A DNA stretch of 64,000 nt from Paracentrotus lividus (taxonomy: Eukaryota; Echinodermata; Echinoidea; Camarodonta; Echinidae). Each line of letters starts with the position of its first letter. Within the stretch, counting starts at the first letter, position 1. Of the stretch, positions 10,893-22,583 are shown piece after piece. The notes beneath the pieces were generated by a model, which did not search any database, was not told where the DNA came from, and saw nothing but the letters and a program-made list of their open reading frames with translations. A program made the position numbers and the translations under genes. The DNA is taken from positions 5,076,413 through 5,140,412 of the forward strand of contig CALNVZ010003435.1 of NCBI GenBank assembly GCA_940671915.1, given 5' to 3'.

Positions 10893-13800
10893 TAAACAAG
10901 AATTAGAGAAGACGATTTTCTGGCTTAAGTTAAGATAAGTTAAATGGTCTCTAATTTTCAGTGAATATTTTGGGAACATATTTTTTTATTATATTTAGCT
11001 TGAAATGATTTTTGAATTCATTTTCAATCATGGTATTTTATCGGCCTATGTCCTTGATCTTTGCTCTCTATAGCCATATTCACACACAAAAAAACAACAA
11101 AACAAACATGATCATTAGTGTGGAGGGCGATGGGTTTTGTATGCTTGTTAGTGTCTATAAACATACACCTTTCGCAAGATGTGCAGATAAATGTTATTCT
11201 ATTGTTAATACTTCATCGAAATTCATTACATGTGAAGAAGTCCTCCTTGGAGACCAGTGATGTCGTTGGGTCTAGATGCCTTCCGTGCGACAATCAATCA
11301 TAAAGCCTAAAGATATGACGACCGCGAATGACAGCAAAAATGATTGCTTGAAAATTGGGCTTCTTCTTTATTTATAAAATGACATCAAAGGAAACAAAGG
11401 TAAGGTGTGGCTGATTAAGAACACGTTATAGGCTTCGAATGCAGGATAATTTCTGAACGAGGACAAGTAATCCCTTGACTATATCATCCCGGGCAACTAC
11501 ACGCTGGGGTGATTGCCCTAGACAGTTATCATCAATATCAGAGTATGTATTTACTAGAGGCTCTTTACTTTGATGCTGTAAGAAGCTACAGTCATCCAGG
11601 TCGTTTACCCGTTTTTACAACAATAACATCTGGACAAAATATGAGATATATACTGCAATAGAATTAGAAACAGGAATCAGATTATATCCCATGAGTAGAT
11701 TCAATCGGGTAAATTATGTGGATGGATGGAGAGTGGTATTTTTCTGCATGGGGATATTATATCTCTTATTTTATTTTTTTTATTAAAAAAGGCGGGCTTA
11801 ACAAAATTCTTTGAATCGACCAATTTTCTTACATGCATATCAATAACAAAAATCATTTTGAATTGGCTGTAACAATTGGTTATCATGTCAATTATAATAA
11901 TGAATGTTTTGTGTTTTGTTTGTTCGTTTGTTTTTACCATTAAGCCTACACCACTGATAACAATTATCATCACTATAGCCCGTCAACAGCACAGACCAAT
12001 AGATGCACAATATAGTGAATATGAAAACTTATCAATCTCTACTTTATTTTTTAGATTTTTTTAATTATTGTTCAGGGAAAACAAATCTTCAAGGATTCAG
12101 ATGCGCAAAAATTGCGTATTATTTGCATTGTAAATGCATTTTCTCCCTCTGAAGTGAAAGCTGTATTTAACAATGCTTTCCCCCTGCCCTACATATCTAT
12201 AAAATATACACCAGAACCTTTATTCAACATCCAAAGTGAAGTTGCATACACGAGAACCGATGTATGGGCACATGAATATTATAGCCTAAAGGATTCTTGC
12301 TAATTTCTCCCTATTTTGGCGGCCATTTTGAATCGCCGCACGAAGCATAGCAAAGGGTCTCCTATTACAGTTGTTCATGAATAATACAACAACGACTGAA
12401 TCTTCCTTCGCTACCTTGTACTTTACACCCGCCTTGTGTCATGGCCGGTTAATTTTCAGAGTCGGTGTCTAGTTACTATCTCTCATCCTCGCACTTGACT
12501 GTGATATTACCTCCTTGAAGATACCTTACTTAAATTGTACTTGGCTACTCAAGCAAAAGCAGACGGCTATGTTCATCCGAATCATCTCACGGACGGCATG
12601 ACAAAATAAGTAGGTCAGATGCAAGTTTATTAAGATAACCAACATACCAACTGATCAGGTTCGGCAAGAAGATCTCATTTTCTAGTTCGAATACTAAAGT
12701 CAAGATGGAGCTTCATCAGATAACATCATCTGACAAACTTGATGCGAGCAGTAGGCCCAATCGATATAATCAAATCCATACTTTCTTGAGCATTATAACA
12801 AATATATTTCGTGTTACCGTATTCTCTTTTTTTAATAGACATAAATCAAATTATAAACTATGAATGTGTGCTATATGCCTAATATTTCATCGATTAATTT
12901 TATGACATATGCAAACTAAGTATATAAAATAATAGATATAATAGAGAAAAAAAAACAACAACCACAATAATGTCCAATAGGCTAATGAATATACTGTTGT
13001 CAATAAATTGGAATTATTCTGTATGATTTCCGTCATTAACTGCCAAATGTTTGAAATGTAAGAAGAAGAAAAAAAAAAAAAAATCTCATTCAATATTGTT
13101 TCAACAACTCTAATAACAATTAAGTATAAATGCGGATTTTGTAAATATTTATTGTGTCTGAGCTTTTCTTCGTGAAAAAGATGCACTTCAACTTTTAAGA
13201 ATAAATGACATCGTCACATGCAATCACAATGTAAAATAATGAGAAGAGGTAAAATGACATTCCATCAGTGTATGATATTATACCATTGGAATTATATACG
13301 TAATGCAGATACGTGTACTTAAGCAGTACTATTTGTCGAGAATGTATAGTTTATACACTCTAAACCCCACAATCCTAGGAACAACTATATTTTCCTTTTA
13401 GGATTCATCACATTAATAAACAAATAATATCAAAAAATGGGCGGTTGAGAGGAGCAGGTTAAGGGATGGGCTCTGGGGATGTATCTTTCAATCATGCCCG
13501 GGAAAGACACTGCGTGGGAGGAGGGGATAAGATGGTCAGATACAAAAGGACATAAAGTCATATACCTTTAAACAGAGTTAACGCCCATCTGGCACTCAGA
13601 GGAATGAATTATACAAGATTTACTCGTCGAGAGTAGATCTTGAATATGCAGGCCTACGCAGTTATTCTTTAGGACGAAATACGTTAGGTTTTATTGCATA
13701 CAGTCGAAGACAGTCATAAACTCTCTAATTTATCAAAACCTTTTGATACCTCATCAGCTCATACGATTTTGATACCAAAATCCGATATATTGCAAAAGTG

Positions 13801-14046
13801 CTTATAGTGGTCACTTAAAATGAACGCTTTTGATGAAACAGTTTTAGATCTCGAGAGAAATCAACAAAGAAACGGATCTGCCATTCAAAAAAGAAATGTT
13901 TAAAAAAAAAAAAAAAAAAAAAAAATCAAATAATCAACTAATATTAATTCCTCACTTAAAATAAGTACACGAGCTAACATAGATTATGAGAAAACTTTAT
14001 GAGCTGAAAATGATAATGACTTTGTTTTCATTTACTTCTAATAATA
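10893..14046. other. Long unannotated stretch
   Basis: No exon with paired splice sites was recognised. Several 60-100-codon frames are present but lack domain signatures. A poly-A run of about 23 bases occurs near 13902-13925, and a short CCGGTGA triplication lies at about 14117-14137. Confidence 0.45.
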
Positions 14047-15016
14047 GGGTACATGCAGGTATTATGGGCCAGCAGGTAATATGGGACACCTGAAGTAAAT
14101 CATGTCGTGACCGTCGACCGGTGACCGGTGACCGGTGTGAGCACCATAATGTTGTCATAATTAACTGTATACGTAAATATATCGTCGTGAGAGCATCTAA
14201 TGCCGAAATTTCTCTGAGAAATTGCTGAAAACCAAAAGGTAGGTAAAACTTACGGCATTTTTTTACCCTGATTAAAATTGATATTCACAGAATGTGTATG
14301 GTGAAAGAGTGTTTGAGGGGGTAACCTCAATTGTTTTGTATATTAGTAAGGTTATAGTTTCATTTTGATCATACTAGCGTGTACAGGTCAATTTGTTTTA
14401 GTGAAGGGGTGCAATGTTGCATTAAATGCTTGCCTTACACAGCAACATTAGTGCAGGTAATATGGGACATCCAAAATGGCGGAAATGATTCTGGTACTTA
14501 GTATTGGGATGAGGCATCAATCTCTTTGCTACGATTTTTTTAGGGTTAATTCACAGTATATAATTAATAAATAACTTATTGTAGGCCTATATTGACTTTT
14601 ATAATGAATAATATTAAATAATATTAAAAAAGAAAATAATACAAAATACATAAAATGAAATATATAGTCAAAGGTTTTACTAAAGGGTCTTATAATTTCA
14701 AATTATATCTTAAAGTTAATGATTTTCAACATTTTAAGCAAATTCCAGACATGGTAGAGTAATTGTAGTTTAAAACGTACATTAAATACATGTGCCCATA
14801 TTACCTGCACATGCAGGTAATATGGGCACTTTGGTAATGAGTCAACATTTGAATATTGCAGACAGGGGGTTGGTGAATAATTGTTTTTCTTCACAATAAA
14901 AGTTAAGAGCAGTAGTCATTGATTCATATAAACAAAGATTAGACTGTGTGTCATTTCATAATTTTATGCAAATTAGGCAAATGAGCTTAGGGGGCCCATA
15001 TTACCTGCATGTACCC
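14047..15016. mobile_element. Inverted-repeat element E (GGGTACATGCAGGTA ends)
   Basis: The ends GGGTACATGCAGGTA and its inverse TACCTGCATGTACCC are flanked by TAATAATA (14039-14046) and TAATAATT (15017-15024), a 7-of-8 candidate target duplication. The word GCAGGTAATATGGG recurs in both orientations (near 14053, 14072, 14453, 14812, and inverse at 14795 and 14995), including a 32-bp perfect palindrome at 14795-14826. It is 970 bp with no transposase. An 8-bp duplication would fit hAT, but that is inference. Confidence 0.8.
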
Positions 15017-17100
15017 TAATAATTAAAAAAAAGTTCTACATCATATATTTCTGCTTTGTTAGATGGGAAACCTAAAGCATGCATGCATTAATTAAATTTA
15101 CGATTAACATTTTAACGGGGTTGTTCAAATGAGATTCATCAATATCTATAATTAATTCATCATTATTCTCGGTGAATGTTCAGCTCTGCATGGCTTTGAA
15201 GTGATAATTAGAACGGTCATTGATGTTTGAAAGTGTAAAAGACCAAGACAAACATGACACTAGCAAATGTCGCGGCTTTGTGTAGGTGTTTCATTAAAGC
15301 CTGCGGGCGCTGTGATGTCTGTCAGCAAATAATATTTCAAGTCACTGACTTATTGGATGACATTTACACCGACGATAATAGTTAAGTATGCGGATTAAAG
15401 TACTGTCAACTCTTCAAGGGCATAACCGTGAACCAATATAATAGCCATGAAGGAAACTCGATTACAGTATATAGGTTATAACGTGGTGCATTTTCTTTTT
15501 TGTTTTGCATTCTTTTTACTTAACATAGCAATACAAGTTGTACTCCACTCAAACCATGTCTTCTGGGTTATGTAATAAAAGCTCTGGAACCACCCCCCCC
15601 CCCTAAAAGAAAAAGGAACACGAGCAGAGAAAGAGAACACTGAGATACAAAAGTAATCAAAAAGGGTGGTTGCTGAATCGTATCGCGACTTGATGAAAAT
15701 CTATTGACACCTATAGAAAGTGAAAATACCGTAATTCTAACAATGATTGATGAACATGAGAAAAACTGATATACTACAATACACATTACATTAGTGATAA
15801 AGTTCTTCCTCCATGATCCGACTACATTGTGATATACCAGATTCAATCATGCACTATACCCCTTCACACCCCAACCCTCGAAACACAAACAACAACATTA
15901 TCACATTACACTCTTATGTCGTCAGTCGACACGGCATGTAGTATGTTGCTCAATGTGACGGGTACCATGCATCTGTGAAGATTTTCATGTCTGCTGGATA
16001 TGTGCATGCGTTCCTCCAATAATCATTTCGACATTTCGAATCGAAAACACGAACATGCCTCTGGTGGTTTGCTAATGGGGAATTATTCCAGTGGGTATTC
16101 AGAGTTCGATCTCTTATGTGTGTCCCTCATGGATAAAACATTAACATTTCTGCTATTCTGGGGGTTAATACACATGTGAAGTTTTGAAGAATTGATTAAA
16201 ATGGATCAAGGGGGTTCAGTGACGAATTTGATTCTACATCTGTCTTGATTTCCAATTGTTGAATTCACGAGGGGGCACACACCCATCAAACACAGTATTT
16301 CCAAGAAAATTATTATGTGTTCCCCTCCGAGTATATAAAGTCCTCGATCCGCGACTATAAGAATATAATTTTTATACTAGCTCATAGAAATATGATAAAA
16401 TAAATCAGGATAACTTTATTTCATATGCCTCTATAAAATGTATTTTTGGACCTAATACAAAGTAATTCAAATAACACATCTTTGAGTTTAAATAAGTAGG
16501 CCTAAGCATTCAATTCACGTTATATTGATCTCTCTTTGTAGGTAATGAATATAAAAATAATGTCCAAATTAATATCTATGGTATTTAATTCCACCATATA
16601 CAACGGACTGATGCTAAAATTATCCATTTCCTTATTCATTTCAAGAAAGCGCGTATCATGAGACCTTTCTCCCATCACTTTCATTTATTATGCTCCAGAA
16701 AGCCTTCCATTTTGAATACTCATTTACCATGGAAACGTACCAAGAACGTCTAAAATGATGCTGCGTGTTGTTAGGAAAGGCACTTATTTATTTCTCCTCC
16801 ATTCCGAGCATCAACGCCTTTAGGGAGAAAAGCTTCTAGAATGTTAGATCGAGGTCCTTTCTGCCGTTTGTACAGAACATCGTCACACTATGTGCTTCCC
16901 GGGGGCTGTATCAATTATCACTCACGCGAAAGAAAGGTTCACCAAAATGTAAGCAAGAGAGAAGCATTAAAATGTGCATAAGAAGAAAGAGAAAGATTAC
17001 ATTTTATTCATGGAATCAGCCAAGCAATAGACACGAAAACACAAGAAGCGTGTCAATGTGATTTGAAACACTACAAAACAATGTGGTCTTTTTAATCATG
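15017..17100. other. Long unannotated stretch
   Basis: No coding exon seen. A C10 run at about 15592-15602 breaks a spurious frame. An RFX X-box-like site (TTACCATGGAAAC) lies at about 16726-16738. Confidence 0.45.
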
Positions 17101-17345
17101 ATAGTTTCTTTCCCTCACTCCTCCCCTTCACTCTCTCGCCCCGACCTTCCCCAACACCCTCCTCTCTCTCTCTCTCTCCCTCTCTCCCTCTGATGTGCAA
17201 TCATCATGACACATCGTCGCTTAAGGGATCATACAAACTGAAAGGTGAAGACTCAAAGAATACAGGAAGAGAGAGGGGGATGAGAGAGAGAGAGAGAAGA
17301 GAGAGAGAGATAAAGAAAGAAAAGGAGAGGAGATAGAGAGTCTTT
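17101..17345. repeat. CT tract followed by GA tract
   Basis: A CT-rich run at about 17100-17192 is followed about 50 bases later by a GA-rich run at about 17265-17335. The two are mutually complementary and could pair as a hairpin. No further function is inferred. Confidence 0.8.
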
Positions 17346-18414
17346 TACATTTACTCGCTACATGGCCATCTTAGGTACCATGTAATCAAACTCGTACGGT
17401 GTACACCATATCATAATACATTCACATCTAACGTAGAAAGCAGAAGACATTAATTATTCCCCCTTTTTTTTATAAGTCCGTAAAAGTGAAACATAATACA
17501 AATCATTCTGTAATGTTATCGTCCATGCGCGTTTCACAAGTCAAATTATAGTTCATTTCATATGCATATCCAACGAAGACATTAGTCTACAACGTATCGC
17601 ACTGAGCAATCGTTTTAATCAGAGCTCCTCTAGATTTGACGATAATATCGAAAAACGAGTAGCATGGGTTCAATACCTGTGGATTGGTGTTAGCATGACT
17701 TTTGAAACTGTACCATGATTATAAGTACAGTTTCGAATTCACGCTTAAAGAAAATAGTTTTTTTTCTTCTGAATCTACTGTTACATAAATCACATGGACT
17801 CATTTTATAGAGAGCTATTTTATTGACATCAATATCGCAATTATCGTATGTACAAAGGTTGACTAAAGATTTGTAGATTTACAGACAGTGGGTAGAAAGG
17901 GCAGTTTCGGGGAGACAAAGAGAGTTATAATGGAGAGCTAGGGAGAGAGAAAGGAACATATTTTTCAATTTTAAAATGGAGGCATGGTTGGCAAACTTTC
18001 TCATGTTCACATTTTCCTCGGCACATTCTATTCACGTCAAATCACAATGAGATGTGTAAACAAAAAATGCTGCGCCTGCAACGTCAAGCAAAGGATTTGA
18101 AGAGCACTTGTTCCTTCGGCTGCAAAGTGGAGGGTACCCAACGTTTCTTCGAATTGCAATATGATAACAATGGAGTCCTTGCTTCAAGTTAAATCCCCTG
18201 AAATACATCATTCTTCTTCTAAGATTCAAGCAAATCTAATAATATAACTTATGAAGTTATCGATACATTCTAAAGTGATGCGAGTAGAGTGATAAACAAG
18301 TTACAGAATATCATCTATCAAACTTTATTGTCCTCATAATGGTCAGTCAGAATGGTTGTAGCTGAAGTGAAGTGATACGAGGGGAGATGTATTGACCTAC
18401 CACTAGGTCTGTTC
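17346..18414. other. Non-coding, nothing recognised
   Basis: AT-rich, short frames only, no splice-paired exon seen. Confidence 0.45.
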
Positions 18415-19030
18415 CTCAAGCCCCTTCCAATTCATTCTTCACCATCCTCTCATAGCTCCCGTACTGTAAAATCCATCACACACGCCTTCTTTCAGGTCTT
18501 CTGCTCTTACAAACACCTATTCGTCCCCTCATCACCTCTCCCCTCCACTTTCCTCTTTCACTCTTCCCTTGCTCCCTTCTCTCCCCATCCCCCCATTACT
18601 CCCTCGTATACCCTACCCTCACATATTCCCCTCCTCTCATTCCCCTACTATATTTGTACTTCTCCTACCATAATTTACTCCCCTCCTTCATTCTTCCCTC
18701 ACTCCATTCTTCCCTCCACCCTATACTTTCCCTTACCCCATCTTACCTGTATAATTATCCACTTCCTTTCGCTTTCTCTCTCTCTGTTCACTTTTCTTCT
18801 CTCCTTCCTCTCTTTAGCTCCTCATCACTCCACCCCGCTTACCCTTATTCCCTACCTTCATGACCTTCCTCTACTTTTTTTTCTCATACACCCCTACTCT
18901 ATTCGTCGCTCACCATCACCTCTTACCATTTTTACCTCCTCCACCCCTTTATTCTTCCCTCAATCCATTCTCCCCCCCGCCCCTCTACTTTCCTACACCC
19001 CATCTTACTTATACTACCCACCTTTCTCTC
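18415..19030. repeat. Long polypyrimidine (C/T-rich) tract
   Basis: Roughly 600 bases in which the + strand is dominated by C and T with scattered A, arranged as degenerate CCCTCCTTC-like units. Reading frames here give Ser/Leu/Pro-rich peptides typical of pyrimidine bias rather than genes. The segment could be a diverged microsatellite and is a candidate for triplex (H-DNA) formation. Confidence 0.75.
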
Positions 19031-20149
19031 TTCTCTGTACGTCGCTATATAGTCCACCATGATTGTTACACGGAGAGTAATCTGATGCTCAGCATAGTCC
19101 CATGTGCTTGATCCCATGTGTGAAAAAGGATAGTCTCTATCTCTTTCTTTCATCTATAAATTACGATACACTATCTATGTCAGACAGCAACTTCGCATCT
19201 CTTGGGAGAGATGTCCGCATGGAAGCCGATATGTTGTCCATCCTCATTTTTTCCTTTCTTGGACGTTCTCGTATAAATGGCTCACGGTGTCTTATGAAGG
19301 CTGTGAGGGGTTTAAGACGTCCATTAAAAATACAGATGGGTAAAGTTCGATTTTCATAGGTTGTCAGCAGATTGCCAAAAAAAATCTGCAAGCTCTGAAA
19401 AAATAAAGGTGAATATTAGTCAACACGATTAATAAAAAAGGAAAAAACAGTTTTTACCCTTGTTGCTGTAGATTTAGTTTGTTATATTACTCTTCCCCCT
19501 CCCATCCCGACACCTCAAAATAGTCTGGAGACGTTTGCTTATAGAAATAAACGGTAAGGACGGATTTCCTCTAATATTATTCTCATTTGAGGCAAGGAAA
19601 GCAAGAAACTAAAGATGGCAAATGATTTCTCTTTATTTCGTTACCATACTCACAGGCAATGAATGTAGTGTTGAAAACACAATTCTCCAAAATTGTACCA
19701 AGGAATATTTTTATAGCAGATTAAGCATGCTCATATATTGGCTTAAACTAACATTTTAAATCGTTCTTTACTTTGATCTTTAAAATAAGTCATCATACAT
19801 TTACTTATGAAATGAAAAATGAAAATATAAAAAAAATGTGTATGTCAAAAGGCTTTTAAACAAATATACATCACTCTAAGTCACGTCAACTCATTTAAAA
19901 CATTTATAACATGATAACAATGAAATATTTACAACGAAAAACCCCAAACAAGTGCGTCTACTCTGAACATGATTTTCAGCAAGAGCTTCTGACATCCAAT
20001 ACCACTATCACACCAAACAATCCACATGGTCAGATAACCCTTGGAGCTTTCAAACATTGCCAAGGGTCTTTTGATATGCCGTACTTAAAATGACAGACGA
20101 GACGTGGGCTGGAAAGTGATTGAACTCGAAATTCTATCACAATATTGAC
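19031..20149. other. Non-coding; both strands open at 19100-19391
   Basis: Overlapping frames of 76-85 codons exist on both strands around 19102-19391, but neither shows a family signature or splice sites. I do not call a gene. Confidence 0.4.
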
Positions 20150-20760
20150 ACACTTTCGAGGAGCATTTGACCGGGATCCCTGCCTTCTCACGAGTTTAGT
20201 TTCAGTAATATTGACCAGGCGACTGGAAAGACTGACCCTTCTAGTTTTACCGGCGGGGAGACGGGAGGAAACTGATGACTTCACCGACCAATCATTCCAG
20301 ATGATTGTATTGACTGCTCCTTTTAGTTCAAGAAATGGGGAAACCAATCTTAGTTCTTAAATTCGATATGCGTTTAAATCCAAAATAGTATCAATCTTGT
20401 GCTCTAAGCAAGCAATAATAATGCCTGTAGATGCTTTCGGATTATGGTTTAATGGTATTGACCAAAAGACTGACCCCTTCACTAAAGTCAGTCTACTTCA
20501 TAGACCAATTATTCTTGATGATGATGTTGACTGCTCATTTTATTTAATCCAGGAAAATGTATCAATCTTTTCTCTTTTGGCCGAGTCGTGTTTAAATCCT
20601 AGATATTGTATCAGTCTTAAGTTTGTGAACGAGGATTTCTCAACCTATTGGGGGATAATGTTTCCGTGATGTTGACTAAAAGACTGACATTCTCCCAATA
20701 AATTCTGGATGACTAGTCGTTCTTATGCATGAATGGTATCAATTTTTTCCCTAGAGCTGT
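20150..20760. repeat. Degenerate tandem repeat, period about 215-245 bp
   Basis: The phrase TTGACC...GACTGACCC recurs near 20209, 20455 and (as TTGACTAAAAGACTGACAT) 20670. TTGACTGCTC recurs near 20310 and 20528, and CGTGTTTAAATCC-like sequence recurs as well. The copies are diverged with indels. The 105-codon minus-strand frame at 20030-20347 lies over the first copy and is not supported as a gene. Confidence 0.6.
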
Positions 20761-21018
20761 TTCGTGTTTGAGAACAAGGCTAATCCTTCAGATGACACAA
20801 TTATTTTAGATACATCTTCCGGGAGACAGGTCACCCGAAGATGTAATTACATGAGCTTTATAGCGACATACATGCCTAACTTACTGAAGACTATAATATG
20901 CATAAAACAAATCTCAACGCCGCTTCGTTTCTTCGTCATTCAAATGATTACTCACAGAAGACCTACCTTGAGCAATAAAACAACGGCAAGCTGTATATAG
21001 TGTGTGTGTGCATAATCT

Positions 21019-21116
21019 GGCACCTGACACCTGGCACCGTAAACCTAATCCTAAGGTTTTAGGGTCAGGGTGTCAGAGGTTTTGGGAGGTCAGAATATGG
21101 AAATATTTCAGTTCTT
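21019..21116. repeat. Unit 1 of a repeat with telomere-like CCTAA/TTAGG motifs
   Basis: Contains AAACCTAATCCTAAGGTTTT and GGGTCAGGGTGTCAG, followed by a TATGGAAATATTTCAGTTCTT end. A second, similar unit at 21526-21625 follows the SINE-like insertion. The CCTAAACC...GGTTTAGG arrangement is palindromic and resembles vertebrate-type telomere repeats only superficially. Confidence 0.6.
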
Positions 21117-21213
21117 AGACAAATAATTTTATTCATATGTCTCCAACGGTAACCATGTTGTGCTTATACCAACATGGTTACCGTTGGAGACATATGAATA
21201 AAATTATTTGTCT
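21117..21213. repeat. Perfect 44-bp inverted repeat (hairpin)
   Basis: Arms 21117-21160 and 21170-21213 are exact reverse complements around a 9-base loop. The left arm starts at the insertion boundary. Confidence 0.9.
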
Positions 21214-21294
21214 ATTTAATATCCCAACGGCGTAAACTCCTTTACGTTTGATATTCATGTATATGGGATAGTTTGAACCTTCACCGCCAAGGGC

Positions 21295-21367
21295 ACTCCG
21301 GTGGTCTAGCGGTAATGACAGTGGTCTAGCAATCCACAGGTCGTGGGTTCGAATCCCGCCCGGGCAG
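21295..21367 (+). pseudogene. tRNA-like head of the SINE-like insertion
   Basis: The A-box TGGTCTAGCGG and B-box GGTTCGAATCC lie at tRNA spacing. The T-stem GTGGG/CCCGC is perfect, and the anticodon arm has loop CTAGCAA (nominal anticodon AGC). The outer acceptor stem pairs poorly (5' ACTCCGG against 3' CCGGGCA), so this is more likely a tRNA-derived SINE promoter than a translation tRNA. Confidence 0.7.
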
Positions 21368-21525
21368 CCTATGATTTTTTTCATAGCTGTCTGGTTTCAA
21401 ATTTATCACACAGCAGTTGCGTGTGCTTATACCAACATGGTTACCGTTGGAGACATATGAATAAAATTATTTGTCTATTTAATATCCCAACGGCGTAAAC
21501 TCCTTTACGTTTGATTTCAGTTCTT

Positions 21526-22255
21526 GTTGCATGACATCCGACACCCTAAACCTAATCCTAAGGTTTTAGGGTTAGGGTTTTAGGATGTCAGATTATGGAA
21601 GTATATCAGTTCTTGCTGCAGGGTTTAAAGTTTTATCAAAATGAAATCCATCTCTCAATGGAATCACTGCTTGCACTTTCGGATGAGATTAGCTCATCTT
21701 TATGCCATAAAAGATCACGGTAGAATATTATGACGTGTCGCCTTCCAGATGCTGCTGTCCCGTATGCCCGTAGGATCTTGTAGTCAACCTTCTCAACACG
21801 CCCCTTCGCTATCTAGGGTAAAACCTATACGCATCAGGTTTATTTGCCAGATCAATTTCGAAGCGCCAAAGACAATCCACACTTTCACAATGGTCGTAAA
21901 CCTCTTTTGAATTGGATTTATGAAATCATTTTGGTCGCAATTTGCTTTAATATCAATAATTCTCACTATTACTGCATCATAAATGTACGATTTCTCCCTT
22001 GAATTTAGGACTGGTATACAAACACATTTAATATGTGACTGGATGCCTCATAGCAATCTTGCACTATGTTCTCCAAAATAGTTGGGAATGGGAACAAACC
22101 TTTTATTTTTGGTCCTCCCACATTTTGCCCCTTTTCTCCCTTTTTTGTGAAAGGTCGAGGAGGTGCTGAGAGACCAAACGCCTGGAGACAAGGAATAATA
22201 AGCTCTGATTTCCCTAAAGATGTCTTGACTATCTATTTGGATGACAGCTTCCAGT
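21526..22255. other. Repeat unit 2, then unannotated DNA
   Basis: 21526-21625 repeats the CCTAATCCTAAGG unit seen at 21019-21116, including GTCAGATTATGGAAG. After that I see no feature up to the tandem duplication. Confidence 0.5.
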
Positions 22256-22510
22256 CATGTGATCATTCAGTGTTGTCACATGATCTGACACTTTGGTCAC
22301 CTGATCACCGCGAATGGGGGAGGGGTTTGACATGAGGGTTACATGTCTTCATAGCTCAGCTTATTACTTTGATTCAGAAAAATGTCAAATGATCATGCAG
22401 TGTGGTCACATGATCTGACATTATGATCACCTGATCAACGCGAGTGGGGGGAGGCTCATTGAGAACTTTAATGCCATCATAGCTCAGCCTATTACTTTGA
22501 TTAAGAAAAT
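22256..22510 (+). repeat. Two-copy tandem duplication, unit about 127 bp
   Basis: Both copies contain GTGTGGTCACATGATCTGAC-like sequence, CACCTGATCA(C/A)CGCGA(A/G)TGGGGG and TCATAGCTCAGC(T/C)TATTACTTTGATT. The copies differ at several positions. Confidence 0.75.
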
Positions 22511-22583
22511 ATCACTTAAACGTATTAACATTTCTTAATAACATTTGTTGTTCTGACGTTTACATGTGCATGACTTCAAACAG

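Larger units (their letters stand above)
21117..21513 (+). mobile_element. SINE-like insertion with 12-bp target duplication and foldback 5' edge
   Basis: This 397-bp segment is bounded by direct copies of ATTTCAGTTCTT (21105-21116 and 21514-21525), a target duplication of the length made by LINE machinery. From the left it contains a 44-bp inverted arm (21117-21160), its perfect complement (21170-21213) as the start of a 91-bp unit (about 21162-21252), a tRNA-like head, and a second copy of the 91-bp unit (about 21423-21511). This reads as a SINE dimer whose truncated first copy folded back at its 5' end. Confidence 0.7.

Noticed and set aside
11012-11260. Frame with VEGDGFCMLVSV, loosely like the OTU protease DGxC motif
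   Set aside because: Only a few residues agree, no further OTU blocks follow, and there are no splice signals. Likely chance.
18654-19153. Frames in the polypyrimidine tract
   Set aside because: Composition gives Ser/Leu/Pro-rich peptides on one strand and Arg/Gly/Glu-rich on the other. No coding signature.
21178-21384. Peptide GCPGGIRTHDLWIARPL on the minus strand
   Set aside because: This is the typical false translation of a tRNA-like sequence. The DNA is a SINE head.
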